Shown here: in pieces, positions 15,110-24,169 of the stretch | Numbering within the stretch: position 1 is the stretch's first letter | Layout of the letters: each line of letters begins with the position of its first letter | DNA from: Sphingobium aromaticiconvertens | GTDB taxonomy: Bacteria > Pseudomonadota > Alphaproteobacteria > Sphingomonadales > Sphingomonadaceae | Direction of reading: 5' to 3' | Length of the DNA: 64,000 nt | NCBI RefSeq assembly: GCF_037154075.1 | Contig: NZ_JBANRJ010000001.1 | Span: 614,001 to 678,000, forward strand | The notes under the pieces: generated by a model | Databases searched by the model: none | Told to the model about the DNA's origin: nothing | The model's input: the letters and a program-made list of their open reading frames with translations, nothing else | Position numbers and translations under genes: made by a program

Positions 15110-17560
15110 ATGTTTAGACCATTACTGCAATCCGCTCTCTACACCTCGACCGCGCTGAGCCTTTTCGTGGCGATGCCGGTATTGGCGCAAAGCGATGCCG
15201 CCAGCGCAGCGCCGCAAGAGGCCGACGACGCATCTGGCGACATCGTCGTGACCGCTCGCCGAAAGGAAGAGAGCCTGCAGGATGTTCCGGCGTCGATCAC
15301 TGTGTTCAGTCAGGAGCAACTCGACAATCGCAATATCACGGACGCTTCCGACCTGGCGGCCTTCACGCCTTCGCTTGCGTCGAACGGTCGTTTCGGCACC
15401 AACAGTTCGAGCTTTGCGATCCGCGGTTTTACGCAGGAGCTTCGCACGACCTCTTCGGTCGGGGTCTATTTTGCCGAAGTCGTTGCCCCACGCGGCGGTG
15501 GTTCGACCCCGGCGGGCGACGGCGCTGGCCCCGGTGCTTTCTTCGACTTGCAGAACGTCCAGGTTCTGAAAGGCCCGCAGGGCACGTTGTTTGGTCGTAA
15601 TACCACAGGCGGGGCGATCCTGCTGGTGCCGCACCGCCCCGAACATCGTTTCGAAGGCTATGCCGAGGCATCTTACGGCAATTACGACATGAAGCGCCTC
15701 CAGGGCGTGATGAACGTCCCGCTGAGCGACGATGCAGCGCTGCGCATCGGCGCCGACTTCATGGATCAGGGCGGTTATCTCAAAAATGGCTCGGGCATTG
15801 GTCCCAAGCGTTTTGGTGATACCCATTATATTTCGGCCCGCGCGAGCTTGCTCGTCAATCTTACCCCCGACCTTGAAAATTACACGATCGCCAGCTTCTC
15901 GCGGTCGGACACCAATGGTCCGGTGCCCGGAATGATCAGTTGCAATCCGGCAGCAGCGCCCTTTGGCATATTGGCCTGCGGCACGATCGACCGTCAGAAG
16001 AAGGACGGCTTCTATGGCGTCCAGAGTGGCGTTGAGGATAGTTATAGCCATGCGACGCAGTGGCAGGTGATCAACACCACCACCTGGCAGATGACGGACG
16101 ACATCCGGCTGCGCAATATCGTGTCCTATGCGCAGGCAACGAACAGCCAGCAGTCCGAGACGCTGGGCACGCATTTCATTCTGCCCGCATCTTTCGGTCC
16201 GATCGCGGGCGCACCGCTGACCTTCACCCGGCAGGTGCCGTGGGCTGGCAACGGCCGGACTAACGATCAGGAAACGATGACCGAGGAACTGCAATTCCAG
16301 GGCACATCCTTTGGCGGGCGGCTCGATTGGCAGGCTGGCGCCTATTATGAAGAGAGTAATCCGCTCAGCGTGACGGGAACGCAGTCGCCCTTCTTCCTCA
16401 ACTGCCCCGATGCCCGGACCTTCCAGTGTACTGATCCGCTGTCCGCGCTGACCGGCGGCGCGCCGTTCGGCAGCATCGGTTATCAGGTCGGCAAGATGCG
16501 TTTCCGGAACAAGGCGTTATACAGTCAGGCGACGTTCAAGCTGACCGACAGGTTGAGCATCAGTGGCGGCATCCGCTACACCTGGGATAATTCGGCATCA
16601 ACGTCCGAACTGGCCGTGTATAAGATTTCCGGCGCTCAGAACCGCTATGTCCTGTCCTGCCTGAATAATCCTGCGGTAGAGGTCGCCAGCACGGGTGCGT
16701 GCAGCCAGTCTTTCGCGACGAGTACCAAGGCACCGACCTGGATGGTCGGCATGGAATATAAGCCGATCGACGATGTCCTGCTTTATGCCAAATGGAGCCG
16801 CGGCTATCGTCAGGGCGCAGTCAATCCCTATGGCCCTCCGGGGTTCCAGTCGTTCGACGCGGAAAAGGTCGATACCTATGAAGCGGGTCTGAAGGCCAGT
16901 TTCCATGGCGCCGTTTCGGGCACCTTCAACCTCACCGGCTTCTACAACGATTTTACCAACCAGCAGTTGCAGGCAGGCGTCGCGGCTCCGGTCAGCACGG
17001 GCATTCAGCCAACGGTTGTGATCGTCAATGCCGGTTCCTCCCGCATCTGGGGTATAGAGGCAGAGGCCAATATTACGCCCTTCCCCGGCTTCAACCTGTC
17101 AGGCAGCTATGCCTATCTGAATACCGAACTGCTTTCGATCAACTTGCCGGACTTGAGCGCCATCGATTCGCCGTTTACGCAATATAACAACGTGCCATCG
17201 GAAGGCGTGGCCTTGCCCTATGCACCCAAGCATCAGCTGACGGCGACGGCTTCCTATGAATTGCCGCTGTCACGTGACATCGGCAAGGTCCGTGTGGCGG
17301 CGACCTATTCCTACACGGCCAAGCGCATTGCATCCTATGCGTCGGCGAACGGTATCCTCGATGCGTTCGAAACCGTGAATGCCAATCTGGACTGGTCCTC
17401 CGTTGCGGGCAGCCAGTTTGACCTGGCGATCTTTGCCACCAACCTTCTCAACGAGAAATATTACTCGTCCATTGGTGAGCAGGCTCCATTCTTCTCCTAT
17501 GGTTTCCAGGGCAGGCCGCGGACAGTCGGGGTTCGCTTGAAGGTTAATTTCGGCGGATAA
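15110..17560 (+). CDS. TonB-dependent outer-membrane receptor
   Basis: The protein has 816 residues. A signal peptide ends near VLAQ, a TonB box reads GDIVVTARRKEESLQDVP, a plug domain runs about 50-170 (VLKGPQGTLFGRNTTGGAI), and the 22-stranded barrel ends with the usual aromatic C-terminal strand (VGVRLKVNFGG). It imports an unknown ligand across the outer membrane using TonB energy; sphingomonads have many such receptors of this subtype for carbohydrates, aromatics or siderophores. GAGG lies 8 bases upstream of the ATG. It stands alone, so the substrate cannot be inferred from neighbours. Confidence 0.92.
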   Translation: MFRPLLQSALYTSTALSLFVAMPVLAQSDAASAAPQEADDASGDIVVTARRKEESLQDVPASITVFSQEQLDNRNITDASDLAAFTPSLASNGRFGTNSSSFAIRGFTQELRTTSSVGVYFAEVVAPRGGGSTPAGDGAGPGAFFDLQNVQVLKGPQGTLFGRNTTGGAILLVPHRPEHRFEGYAEASYGNYDMKRLQGVMNVPLSDDAALRIGADFMDQGGYLKNGSGIGPKRFGDTHYISARASLLVNLTPDLENYTIASFSRSDTNGPVPGMISCNPAAAPFGILACGTIDRQKKDGFYGVQSGVEDSYSHATQWQVINTTTWQMTDDIRLRNIVSYAQATNSQQSETLGTHFILPASFGPIAGAPLTFTRQVPWAGNGRTNDQETMTEELQFQGTSFGGRLDWQAGAYYEESNPLSVTGTQSPFFLNCPDARTFQCTDPLSALTGGAPFGSIGYQVGKMRFRNKALYSQATFKLTDRLSISGGIRYTWDNSASTSELAVYKISGAQNRYVLSCLNNPAVEVASTGACSQSFATSTKAPTWMVGMEYKPIDDVLLYAKWSRGYRQGAVNPYGPPGFQSFDAEKVDTYEAGLKASFHGAVSGTFNLTGFYNDFTNQQLQAGVAAPVSTGIQPTVVIVNAGSSRIWGIEAEANITPFPGFNLSGSYAYLNTELLSINLPDLSAIDSPFTQYNNVPSEGVALPYAPKHQLTATASYELPLSRDIGKVRVAATYSYTAKRIASYASANGILDAFETVNANLDWSSVAGSQFDLAIFATNLLNEKYYSSIGEQAPFFSYGFQGRPRTVGVRLKVNFGG

Positions 17561-17567
17561 TTATAAG

Positions 17568-17599
17568 GGCTGGCGGCGGTGGCGTCGCCAGCCTGTTTC
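17568..17599 (+). terminator. Probable terminator of the TonB receptor gene
   Basis: GGCTGGCG (17568-17575) pairs with CGCCAGCC (17586-17593) around a 10-base loop and is followed by TGTTTC. It begins 8 bases after the receptor stop. The T-run is short, so termination may be partial. Confidence 0.55.
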
Positions 17600-17626
17600 A
17601 ATCAGGGGCCGTTCAATCAGGGGCCG
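17597..17626. repeat. Perfect tandem 15-base repeat at the trhO stop
   Basis: TTCAATCAGGGGCCG occurs twice head to tail (17597-17611 and 17612-17626). The copy at 17612-17626 holds the trhO stop codon; the other is downstream in non-coding DNA. It looks like a recent slippage duplication. Without it, the same stop would be used. Confidence 0.9.
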
Positions 17627-18630
17627 TCGCTGGACGCGCCGATATGCGATTCGCCGCGCGCTGCGGCGAGGCTTTCCTGCCGTTGCCGTTCGGCATAGCT
17701 GGCGCGCTGGTCATCGGTGCGTTCGTCATGGCAGGCCGGGCAACTGATGCCCTCACGATAGAGCGGGGACGCGCTATCCTCTGCATTCACTGGCCTGCGA
17801 CAGGCGTGGCAGATGAGATGTGTGCCCGGCGCAAGGCCGTGGCCCACCGCCACGCGCTGATCGAACACGAAACATTCACCATCCCAAAGGCTGTTTTCCG
17901 CAGGGATGGTTTCCAGATATTTGAGGATTCCGCCCTGAAGGTGGTACACCTCATCCAGTCCTTCTGCCTTCAGGAAGGCGGTCGATTTTTCGCAGCGGAT
18001 GCCGCCGGTGCAGAACATCGCGACCTTGGGCGGTGTGCCTGTTCCCAATAGCCGCTCGCGTTCCGCGCGGAACCAGGCCGGGAAATCCCGAAATGTGTGC
18101 GTTTGCGGATTGATCGCGCCGGCAAAGGTGCCGATGCCTACTTCATAGTCGTTACGCGTGTCGATGACGATCGTGCCGGGGTCTGAGATCAACGCATTCC
18201 AGTCCTTGGGCGCGACATAATGGCCAGCGCCGGTCAGCGGGTCGATCTCGCTCTCGCCCATCGTCACGATCTCGCGCTTGATTCGTACCTTCATGCGATG
18301 GAACGGGGGCGTCCTTGCGCGCGAAAGCTTGACGTCCAACTCCGCGCAGCCCGGCAACTGGCGGATATGGGCCAGAATCTGCGCGATCGCCTGATCCGAC
18401 CCTGCAATCGTTCCGTTGATGCCTTCGCGGGCGAGCAGTAGCGTGCCCTTGATCCCAAGCGAAGAACATAGCGCCGCCAGCGGCCCCTTGATTGCCTCGC
18501 AATCGGCAAAGGGCGTGAATTTGTAAAGCGCGGCAACGCAGATGGGCAGGCTGGTATCAGGCACGCGGATGGCATCCGTTAGAGAGCAGTTGTTGAGGGC
18601 GCCAATAGCCCCATCATAGCAGCCAAGCAT
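17617..18630 (-). CDS. trhO: tRNA uridine-34 hydroxylase, rhodanese family
   Basis: TrhO (YceA) uses oxygen to make 5-hydroxyuridine at the tRNA wobble position. The 337 residues show the N-terminal acylphosphatase-like domain (PICVAALYKFTPF, GTLLLAREGINGTIAG) and a rhodanese domain with the active-site loop MFCTGGIRCEKST. A C-terminal Cys motif (CHACRRPVNAED ... CPACHDE) probably binds zinc. The first 25 residues are not conserved-looking, so translation may begin further in. The stop codon lies within a tandem 15-base duplication (17597-17626). Confidence 0.9.
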   Translation of the reverse strand: MLGCYDGAIGALNNCSLTDAIRVPDTSLPICVAALYKFTPFADCEAIKGPLAALCSSLGIKGTLLLAREGINGTIAGSDQAIAQILAHIRQLPGCAELDVKLSRARTPPFHRMKVRIKREIVTMGESEIDPLTGAGHYVAPKDWNALISDPGTIVIDTRNDYEVGIGTFAGAINPQTHTFRDFPAWFRAERERLLGTGTPPKVAMFCTGGIRCEKSTAFLKAEGLDEVYHLQGGILKYLETIPAENSLWDGECFVFDQRVAVGHGLAPGTHLICHACRRPVNAEDSASPLYREGISCPACHDERTDDQRASYAERQRQESLAAARGESHIGASSDGP

Positions 18631-18790
18631 AGTGCCGAGCGATGAAGCGCACCGATCAAGGCCGTGAGGCGGGCCTCTTCGCGCGAAGGGCAGGGCGCAA
18701 AAACCTTGAAGAATGGCTGCGATGAGCCATGGACCGACGCGCGACCCGCCGCTATGTCGTCTTCACCAAAAAACATGGGAGTTCCGGAAT

Positions 18791-19066
18791 ATGAACAACA
18801 GCGATCTTGCAGATACCCTCGCCGCAGCGAACGGCGTCAACAAGGCCGATGCGCGCAAGCTGGTCGATGGCGTGTTCGCCGCGATCACGGATGCAGCGGC
18901 AAAGGGCGAGGAAATCTCGCTGAACGGCTTTGGCAAGTTCAAGGTCAAGGATAGCCCGGCCCGTGAAGGCCGCAATCCGGCAACCGGCGCAACCATTCAG
19001 ATCGCCGCAGCCAAGAAGCTGGCCTTCACGCCTGCCAAGGCGGTCAAGGACAAGCTGAACGGTTGA
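18791..19066 (+). CDS. hup: HU family DNA-binding protein
   Basis: The protein has 91 residues, the usual HU length. The helical dimer part (DLADTLAAANGVNKADARKLVDGVFAAI) is followed by LNGFGKFKVKDSPAREGRNPATG, the conserved DNA-wrapping arm, and KKLAFTPAKAVKDKLNG. It bends and compacts DNA in the nucleoid. ATG 18791 is chosen because it fits the family start and has GGAG 11 bases upstream. A strong terminator begins 11 bases after the stop. Confidence 0.96.
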   Translation: MNNSDLADTLAAANGVNKADARKLVDGVFAAITDAAAKGEEISLNGFGKFKVKDSPAREGRNPATGATIQIAAAKKLAFTPAKAVKDKLNG

Positions 19067-19076
19067 TTTTTGGGAA

Positions 19077-19108
19077 GGCGCTTCCGGTTCGACCGGAAGC
19101 GCCTTTTT
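19077..19108 (+). terminator. Rho-independent terminator of the HU gene
   Basis: A perfect 12-base-pair stem (19077-19088 with 19092-19103), closed by a TCG loop, is followed by five T residues. This is a textbook intrinsic terminator. It ends only 6 bases before the next gene's ATG (19115), so that gene needs its own promoter or lives on readthrough. Confidence 0.93.
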
Positions 19109-19114
19109 CAATAT

Positions 19115-19843
19115 ATGACCGCGTTGCAGAAACTCATTCGCTCTCGTTCCGCGTGGCGGGGGCATCGCATCGACAGCCGCATCCTTATGGTCTTCCTCAT
19201 AATCGCTGCCGGCGGCTTTGTGTTTTTGAAGCTGGCGTCGGAAGTGATGGAGGGGGAAAGTTTCGCCTTCGACAGGTTGATCCTGCAAGGACTGCGAAGC
19301 GCATCTGATCCATCGATACCGATCGGCCCCGCCTGGCTTCAGGCCGCAATGATCGACATCACGGCCCTGGGCGGCGTGACGGTTCTGACGCTGCTCACCA
19401 CGCTTATTGCCTGCTATCTATTCGTCACCAAAAAATCCGGAACGGCAGTCTTGCTGATCGCCGCTATCGCCGTCGGCGCGCTGGCCAGTACGCTACTCAA
19501 ATTCGGCTATGCGCGGCCCCGGCCAGATCTTGTCGCCCATCTCGTAGAGGTGCACACGACCAGTTTCCCGAGCGGCCATGCGATGAACTCCGCCATAACC
19601 TATCTTACGCTGGGGGCGCTGCTGGCTCGCGCCGAAAAAGACCGGCTCGTCAGGATATTCTTCATGGTGGTGGCGATCCTGCTCACATTGGCGATCGGCA
19701 TATCTCGTATCTATCTGGGCGTGCACTGGCCCAGCGACGTGCTGGCTGGCTGGTGCATTGGCGCCAGTTGGGCGGCGCTTTTTTCACTGTTCGCGCGCGC
19801 TTTGCAGCAACGCCACACGATCGAGCAGCCTACGGCGGCTTAG
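19115..19843 (+). CDS. PAP2 family phosphatase
   Basis: The 242-residue integral membrane protein has the three lipid-phosphatase motifs: K-x6-RP (KFGYARPRP), PSGH (SFPSGHAM) and SR-x5-H-x3-D (SRIYLGVHWPSD). Six hydrophobic segments place the active site on the periplasmic face. It may act on undecaprenyl pyrophosphate or phosphatidic acid phosphates. ATG 19115 is chosen; an in-frame start at 19070 would put the HU terminator inside the gene. Confidence 0.88.
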   Translation: MTALQKLIRSRSAWRGHRIDSRILMVFLIIAAGGFVFLKLASEVMEGESFAFDRLILQGLRSASDPSIPIGPAWLQAAMIDITALGGVTVLTLLTTLIACYLFVTKKSGTAVLLIAAIAVGALASTLLKFGYARPRPDLVAHLVEVHTTSFPSGHAMNSAITYLTLGALLARAEKDRLVRIFFMVVAILLTLAIGISRIYLGVHWPSDVLAGWCIGASWAALFSLFARALQQRHTIEQPTAA

Positions 19844-19953
19844 CTGCGATGAGACAATATCGTGCTTTTTGTCGAGCGCGACACATGAAATGGGCTGGGC
19901 GCTGCTACCGGAAGATATGCTTGGATAGCGCGATATATCCGGAGAGAATATCT

Positions 19954-20271
19954 ATGCGCGCCGTTGACCAGATCGCCCTGCTGCTGGCCGTTTCGATCCC
20001 CAACGTCGCTTTGGCGCAACAGGCGCCCGCCCATGCGACAAAACCCGCTGGCTATAGCGTGGCTGATACCCAGATCGGCACGATGCTCGGCGATCCGGCA
20101 GCCAAGGCCATTTTGGACAAGCATATGCCCGGCTTCTCTTCGCAGGCGCAGATCGACAAGGCGCGGTTGATGACGCTGCGGCACATCCAGCCCTATGCGT
20201 CCGACATGGTCACGGACGAGGCGCTTGCCCGTATCCAGGCCGATTTTGCAACACTATCCGCGAATGAATAA
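19954..20271 (+). CDS. Small exported protein, 105 residues
   Basis: ATG 19954 follows GGAGAG. A signal peptide (LLLAVSIPNVALAQQ) is followed by about 80 residues with PAGYSVADTQIGTMLGDPAAKAILDKHMPGF and MTLRHIQPYASDMVTDEALARI. This compact helical module is one I associate with sphingomonad secreted hydrolase loci, but I have no name for it. It precedes the GH2 glycosidase by about 200 bases on the same strand. Likely periplasmic; function unknown. Confidence 0.7.
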   Translation: MRAVDQIALLLAVSIPNVALAQQAPAHATKPAGYSVADTQIGTMLGDPAAKAILDKHMPGFSSQAQIDKARLMTLRHIQPYASDMVTDEALARIQADFATLSANE

Positions 20272-20387
20272 TGATATGTAGCGGCAGGCGTCCCATAATT
20301 GGCCTTACCATTTTATTGAGATGATTCCGTATATGGGAGCAATCGCGAGGCCTTGATCGGGGAAGCGATATATTTGGGCTTATCTCC

Positions 20388-20443
20388 GGTCAGGCCCTTC
20401 CACGTTGACGATGAAGTACCGGACTTCCTATTGTGGCCTGACC
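20388..20443 (+). promoter_or_regulatory. Nested stem-loop in the GH2 leader
   Basis: GGTCAGGCC (20388-20396) pairs with GGCCTGACC (20435-20443), and inside it GAAGT (20413-20417) pairs with ACTTC (20423-20427). The structure ends 15 bases before the GH2 ribosome site (AGGA, 20461-20464). It has no T-tract, so it is not a simple terminator; it could be an RNA control element or a protein-binding dyad. Confidence 0.4.
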
Positions 20444-20467
20444 AAAATAAGGGCGGGAGCAGGAACT

Positions 20468-23164
20468 ATGATCGGGAACGCGATTAAGGCCGGGCTGACG
20501 CCCTTTGCCCTTGCCCTGTGCGGCGTCGCGTCCATTGCCACGACCTATGCGAAGGAGAGCGCCGCGCCTGCGGCGCAAGCCACCGGACGCAGCATTGTCG
20601 ATCTCTCGGCGGGCTGGCGGTTCCGTTTTGGCGCATCCGATGATGCGCCTGCGCGGGAGGGTCTGGATGACAGTGGTTGGGAAAATGTCAGCGTGCCGCA
20701 TAGCTGGAACCGGATTGGCAGCTATGGTCTGGAACGCGATCCCCTGTCCAACAACAAGCAGGGCGTCGCCTGGTATCGCCTGACGGTCGATGGGCCAGTC
20801 GCCCGGACAGGATTGGTCGCCCGGACGGGACAGCGCCAGTATCTGGACTTTGGCGCTGTCAGCAAGATTGCCGATATATGGGTCAACGGCGTCCATGTGG
20901 GGCAGCATAAGGGCGCTTTCAGCCGTTTCCGCTTTGACGTGACCGACCATTGGAAGCCCGGCGCGCGCAACCTGATTGCGGTGCGGGCCGATAACAGCAA
21001 GCCGGAAATCGGCAACTCCACGGCGCAGACCATCCCCCTGGCAGGCGATTTTTTCGTGCATGGCGGCATCTATCGGGGTGTATCGCTGGTCATGGTGGAT
21101 GAGGCGAGTTTCGATATGCTCGATCATGGCGGACCGGGCCTCTATGCTCGCAGCGCTTCGGTCGCGCCGGACAAGGCGAAGATCGCGATCCTTGCCCGGC
21201 TGCGGAACAGCGGTAGCATGCATCGCGCGATGCAGATGGTGACGGTGATCCGCGACGCGCAGGGGCGACAGGTGGCGCAGTCCACGCAGCCGGCAAGGCT
21301 GGCGACCGGCGCGACGGAGGTGAAGGTGACGCTGAGCGTGCCGTCACCGCATCTGTGGAACGGCACGGCCGATCCCTATCTCTACACCGTCACGGCGGAA
21401 CTGTTGGAGGCTGGGCGCTCCGTCGATCGCGTGACCCAGCCGCTGGGCATCCGCACGTTCAAGGTGGACGCGGACAAAGGGTTCTTTCTGAATGGTCGCC
21501 ATTTAGCGCTGCACGGCGTGTCCCGCCATCAGGACCGCATGGGCAAGGGTTGGGGCTTGTCGCCACAGGATCATGCCGAGGATATGGCGCTGATCCGCGA
21601 AATGGGCGCCAACACCGTCCGGCAGGCGCACTACCAACATGCCGACGAGTGGTCGGATGAGGCCGATCGCGCTGGCATGGCCGTGTGGGCGGAGCTGCCC
21701 TATGTCACCACGCCCAGCCTGGAAGGGGGCGAGGGGGCACCCGAATTGTGGGCCAATGCCGAAGATCAACTACGGGAGTTGATCCGGCAGAATTATAACC
21801 ATCCCTCGATCATGATGTGGTCGGTTGGCAACGAGGTGGACTCGGCCAAGGGCTTTGGCGTGGGCAAGGAACTTATGCGGCCGCTCGCCCTGCTCAAGCG
21901 GCTTAATATACTGGCGCGCGCGGAGGATCCGTCACGGCCCACGACCTTCGCCGATTGCTGCGAGGATCTGGGCATGATGAAGACGGCCGGGGAGCAACTG
22001 GCCGGGGCAACCGACCTGATCGGCTATAATCGCTATTATGGCTGGTATTATCCGCAGCCGCTGAAGGCGCGCGAGCAACTGGGCGCGCAGATAGACAAGT
22101 TCCATGCCAAACATCCGGGCCTGCCGCTCTCCATTTCCGAATATGGCGGCGGCGGCGCGATCAGCCAGCATAGCGACGACCTCATGGCAGGGTTTTTGAA
22201 CTTCACCGGTCGCCCCCAGCCAGAGGAGTTTGAGAGTTTCGTGCATGAGGCGAACTGGCCCGCGATCCGCGACCGTCCGTTCATCTTTGCCAGTTGGGCC
22301 TGGAACATGTTCGATTTTCCCAGTGACCTGCGTGGCGAGGGGGATTCGGTCGACCTCAATACCAAGGGCTTGGTCACGTTCGATCGCAAGGTGAAGAAGG
22401 AGCCCTTCTATTATTACAAGGCACAGTGGAACCCTGAACCCATGATTCATCTGACGGGCAAGCGATATGCGACGCGCGCCTATCCCGTGATGGAGGTGAA
22501 GGCCTATAGCAATGCGGCACGGGCCAGCCTGACCCTGAATAGCAAGCCGATGGGCGAGGTCGCTTGTACCGATCGCATCTGCCTGTGGCCGGGTGTTACG
22601 CTGCAACCGGGGGATAACCGGGCTGTCGTCAATGCTGCGGTCGATGGCAAGCCGGTGCAGGATGAGGCCGTCTGGACTGGCCCGGACCCTAAACAGGGCA
22701 TTCGGGTCGAGGCGGGCGATCTGGCCGGGCATAGCGTTGCGGGCAAGCTGTTTGGTTCGGACAGTTTTGTTACCGGAGGGCGGCCAGTCGTGCTCAACAT
22801 GGGCGGCTTTGGCGGGCGGCGGATGATGGCGGAACGCACCGTCACCGCCGAGCATCCCGATTATTATGATTTCTGGCGCGAGGGGGAGGTCTTTTCCTAT
22901 CTGTTGCCCGTTGCCGATGGCAAATGGACGGTCACCATCCACAGTTTCGAACCGCGCACATCGGGGGACGAGGCCGTGACGATGATCATCGCCGCCAATG
23001 GCAAGACGGTGCTGCCCGCGTTCAGTGTCCTGAAGGAAGCAGGCGGTCCGCTGCGCGGGTTGGCCAAAAGCTTCCCGGTCACGGTGAAGGGCGGACAGCT
23101 CAAGATCGACTTTACGGGCAATGGCGGCAAGGCGGTGGTCGCTGCGATCGAGGTGACGCGGTGA
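20468..23164 (+). CDS. Glycoside hydrolase family 2 protein, exported
   Basis: The protein has 898 residues with a signal peptide (about 1-28). GH2 domains follow in order: sugar-binding jelly roll, Ig-like domain, and a TIM barrel with the acid/base Glu456 in MMWSVGNEVD and the nucleophile Glu558 in ISEYGGGG. C-terminal Ig-like and malectin-like domains complete it. It likely hydrolyses beta-galactosides, beta-glucuronides or related beta-linkages in the periplasm or outside the cell. ATG 20468 has AGGA 4 bases upstream. A six-codon in-frame duplication (VARTGL / VARTGQ, near 20798-20826) looks recent. It is coupled to the next gene by a GTGA overlap. Confidence 0.9.
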   Translation: MIGNAIKAGLTPFALALCGVASIATTYAKESAAPAAQATGRSIVDLSAGWRFRFGASDDAPAREGLDDSGWENVSVPHSWNRIGSYGLERDPLSNNKQGVAWYRLTVDGPVARTGLVARTGQRQYLDFGAVSKIADIWVNGVHVGQHKGAFSRFRFDVTDHWKPGARNLIAVRADNSKPEIGNSTAQTIPLAGDFFVHGGIYRGVSLVMVDEASFDMLDHGGPGLYARSASVAPDKAKIAILARLRNSGSMHRAMQMVTVIRDAQGRQVAQSTQPARLATGATEVKVTLSVPSPHLWNGTADPYLYTVTAELLEAGRSVDRVTQPLGIRTFKVDADKGFFLNGRHLALHGVSRHQDRMGKGWGLSPQDHAEDMALIREMGANTVRQAHYQHADEWSDEADRAGMAVWAELPYVTTPSLEGGEGAPELWANAEDQLRELIRQNYNHPSIMMWSVGNEVDSAKGFGVGKELMRPLALLKRLNILARAEDPSRPTTFADCCEDLGMMKTAGEQLAGATDLIGYNRYYGWYYPQPLKAREQLGAQIDKFHAKHPGLPLSISEYGGGGAISQHSDDLMAGFLNFTGRPQPEEFESFVHEANWPAIRDRPFIFASWAWNMFDFPSDLRGEGDSVDLNTKGLVTFDRKVKKEPFYYYKAQWNPEPMIHLTGKRYATRAYPVMEVKAYSNAARASLTLNSKPMGEVACTDRICLWPGVTLQPGDNRAVVNAAVDGKPVQDEAVWTGPDPKQGIRVEAGDLAGHSVAGKLFGSDSFVTGGRPVVLNMGGFGGRRMMAERTVTAEHPDYYDFWREGEVFSYLLPVADGKWTVTIHSFEPRTSGDEAVTMIIAANGKTVLPAFSVLKEAGGPLRGLAKSFPVTVKGGQLKIDFTGNGGKAVVAAIEVTR

Positions 23165-24048
23165 TCAGTCGTCGCGCTGCGCTGACGGGCGCCGCCGCCT
23201 TGGGTATCGCGTCGCTGGCGAGCCCGTTCGCGGGAGCGACCCTTCGACGATCGCGTGCAGAACTGAACCTGACCGATGTCACGGTCGCGCGGGAACTGGC
23301 GCGTGACTATGCCGGTACGCTCGAACGGGTCGCGGCGCTTGGCCATCGCCGCTTCGGCTTTCGCCTGTCGGGCTATGGTGGTCCCTCGGCGGATGAACCT
23401 ATGCCGCAGGACAAGGCCCGGATGGTGCGCGCGGCGAAGATGGAGGTCGGCGTGGTGCGCCTGGGTGTCCGCAACGCCAACCATGACCTGCAATTGCGAC
23501 AAGCCGTGGATATCGGCGCCAAGATCGTCGCCATGACCACGGCGCCGGTGTTCATTGCCGGACGGCAACTTGGCCAGACCACGCGAGCGGCCTTTGACGG
23601 ATGGCTGCCGCAACTGGCGCGATTGGGTGAGCGGGCGGCTTCGCTTGGCTTGACCCTGGCCTATCATAATCACTGGTATGATTTTACGCCGCTGGATGGC
23701 GAAAGGCCGTTCGACCTGATGGCGCGCGCTATCCCGCCCCAGACGCTTTCCTTCGAGGTCGACCTGGCCTGGGCCTGGTTTGGCGGTCAGGACCCGCTGG
23801 CGCTGATCAAGGCATTGGGGCCGCGCGTGGTGTCCCTGCATCTTAAGGACATCGATCGACGCAGGGGCAAGTCTCCCACCGACAAGGCCGTTCCGGTCGG
23901 GCAGGGGGAGATGGACTATGCCGCCATCCTGCCGCGGCTGGCCGCGATTACCTCTGCGCTGGGCTATGTGGAGGTCGATACCTCGCCTGACGGTATTGCC
24001 GCCGCGCAGCAGGCTGCAGATTTCATCACGGCCATCTCCAGGCGCTGA
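23161..24048 (+). CDS. Tat-exported sugar isomerase/epimerase-like TIM-barrel protein
   Basis: The GTG at 23161 overlaps the GH2 stop (GTGA) and gives 295 residues starting MISRRAAL, a twin-arginine signal, so the protein is exported folded. The body matches xylose isomerase-like TIM barrels (HNHWYDF, LSFEVDLAWAWFGGQDP, VSLHLKDIDR, YVEVD), with metal-binding Glu, Asp and His in the usual places. It probably modifies a sugar released by the glycosidase, as an epimerase, isomerase or dehydratase. Homologues with this signal are often linked to glycan catabolism. Confidence 0.85.
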   Translation: MISRRAALTGAAALGIASLASPFAGATLRRSRAELNLTDVTVARELARDYAGTLERVAALGHRRFGFRLSGYGGPSADEPMPQDKARMVRAAKMEVGVVRLGVRNANHDLQLRQAVDIGAKIVAMTTAPVFIAGRQLGQTTRAAFDGWLPQLARLGERAASLGLTLAYHNHWYDFTPLDGERPFDLMARAIPPQTLSFEVDLAWAWFGGQDPLALIKALGPRVVSLHLKDIDRRRGKSPTDKAVPVGQGEMDYAAILPRLAAITSALGYVEVDTSPDGIAAAQQAADFITAISRR

Positions 24049-24169
24049 GAAAAAGCACTCGATCATGCGCTTCTAAACGGCCTGTCACCTTGCCCTCACT
24101 CCCTGCAAGGCCTATTCGCCTGCACAGGGCGCAAGACTGATGCTGCCCCATCAAATTCGGGAGCCAGAC

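Noticed and set aside
15122..16294. 390-codon minus-strand open frame
   Set aside because: It is opposite the receptor plug and barrel coding sequence, which is well supported.
24088..24110. CCTTGC / GCAAGG inverted repeat between the isomerase and adhC genes
   Set aside because: The stem is 6 bp with an 11-base loop and no T-run, too weak to call a terminator or operator.
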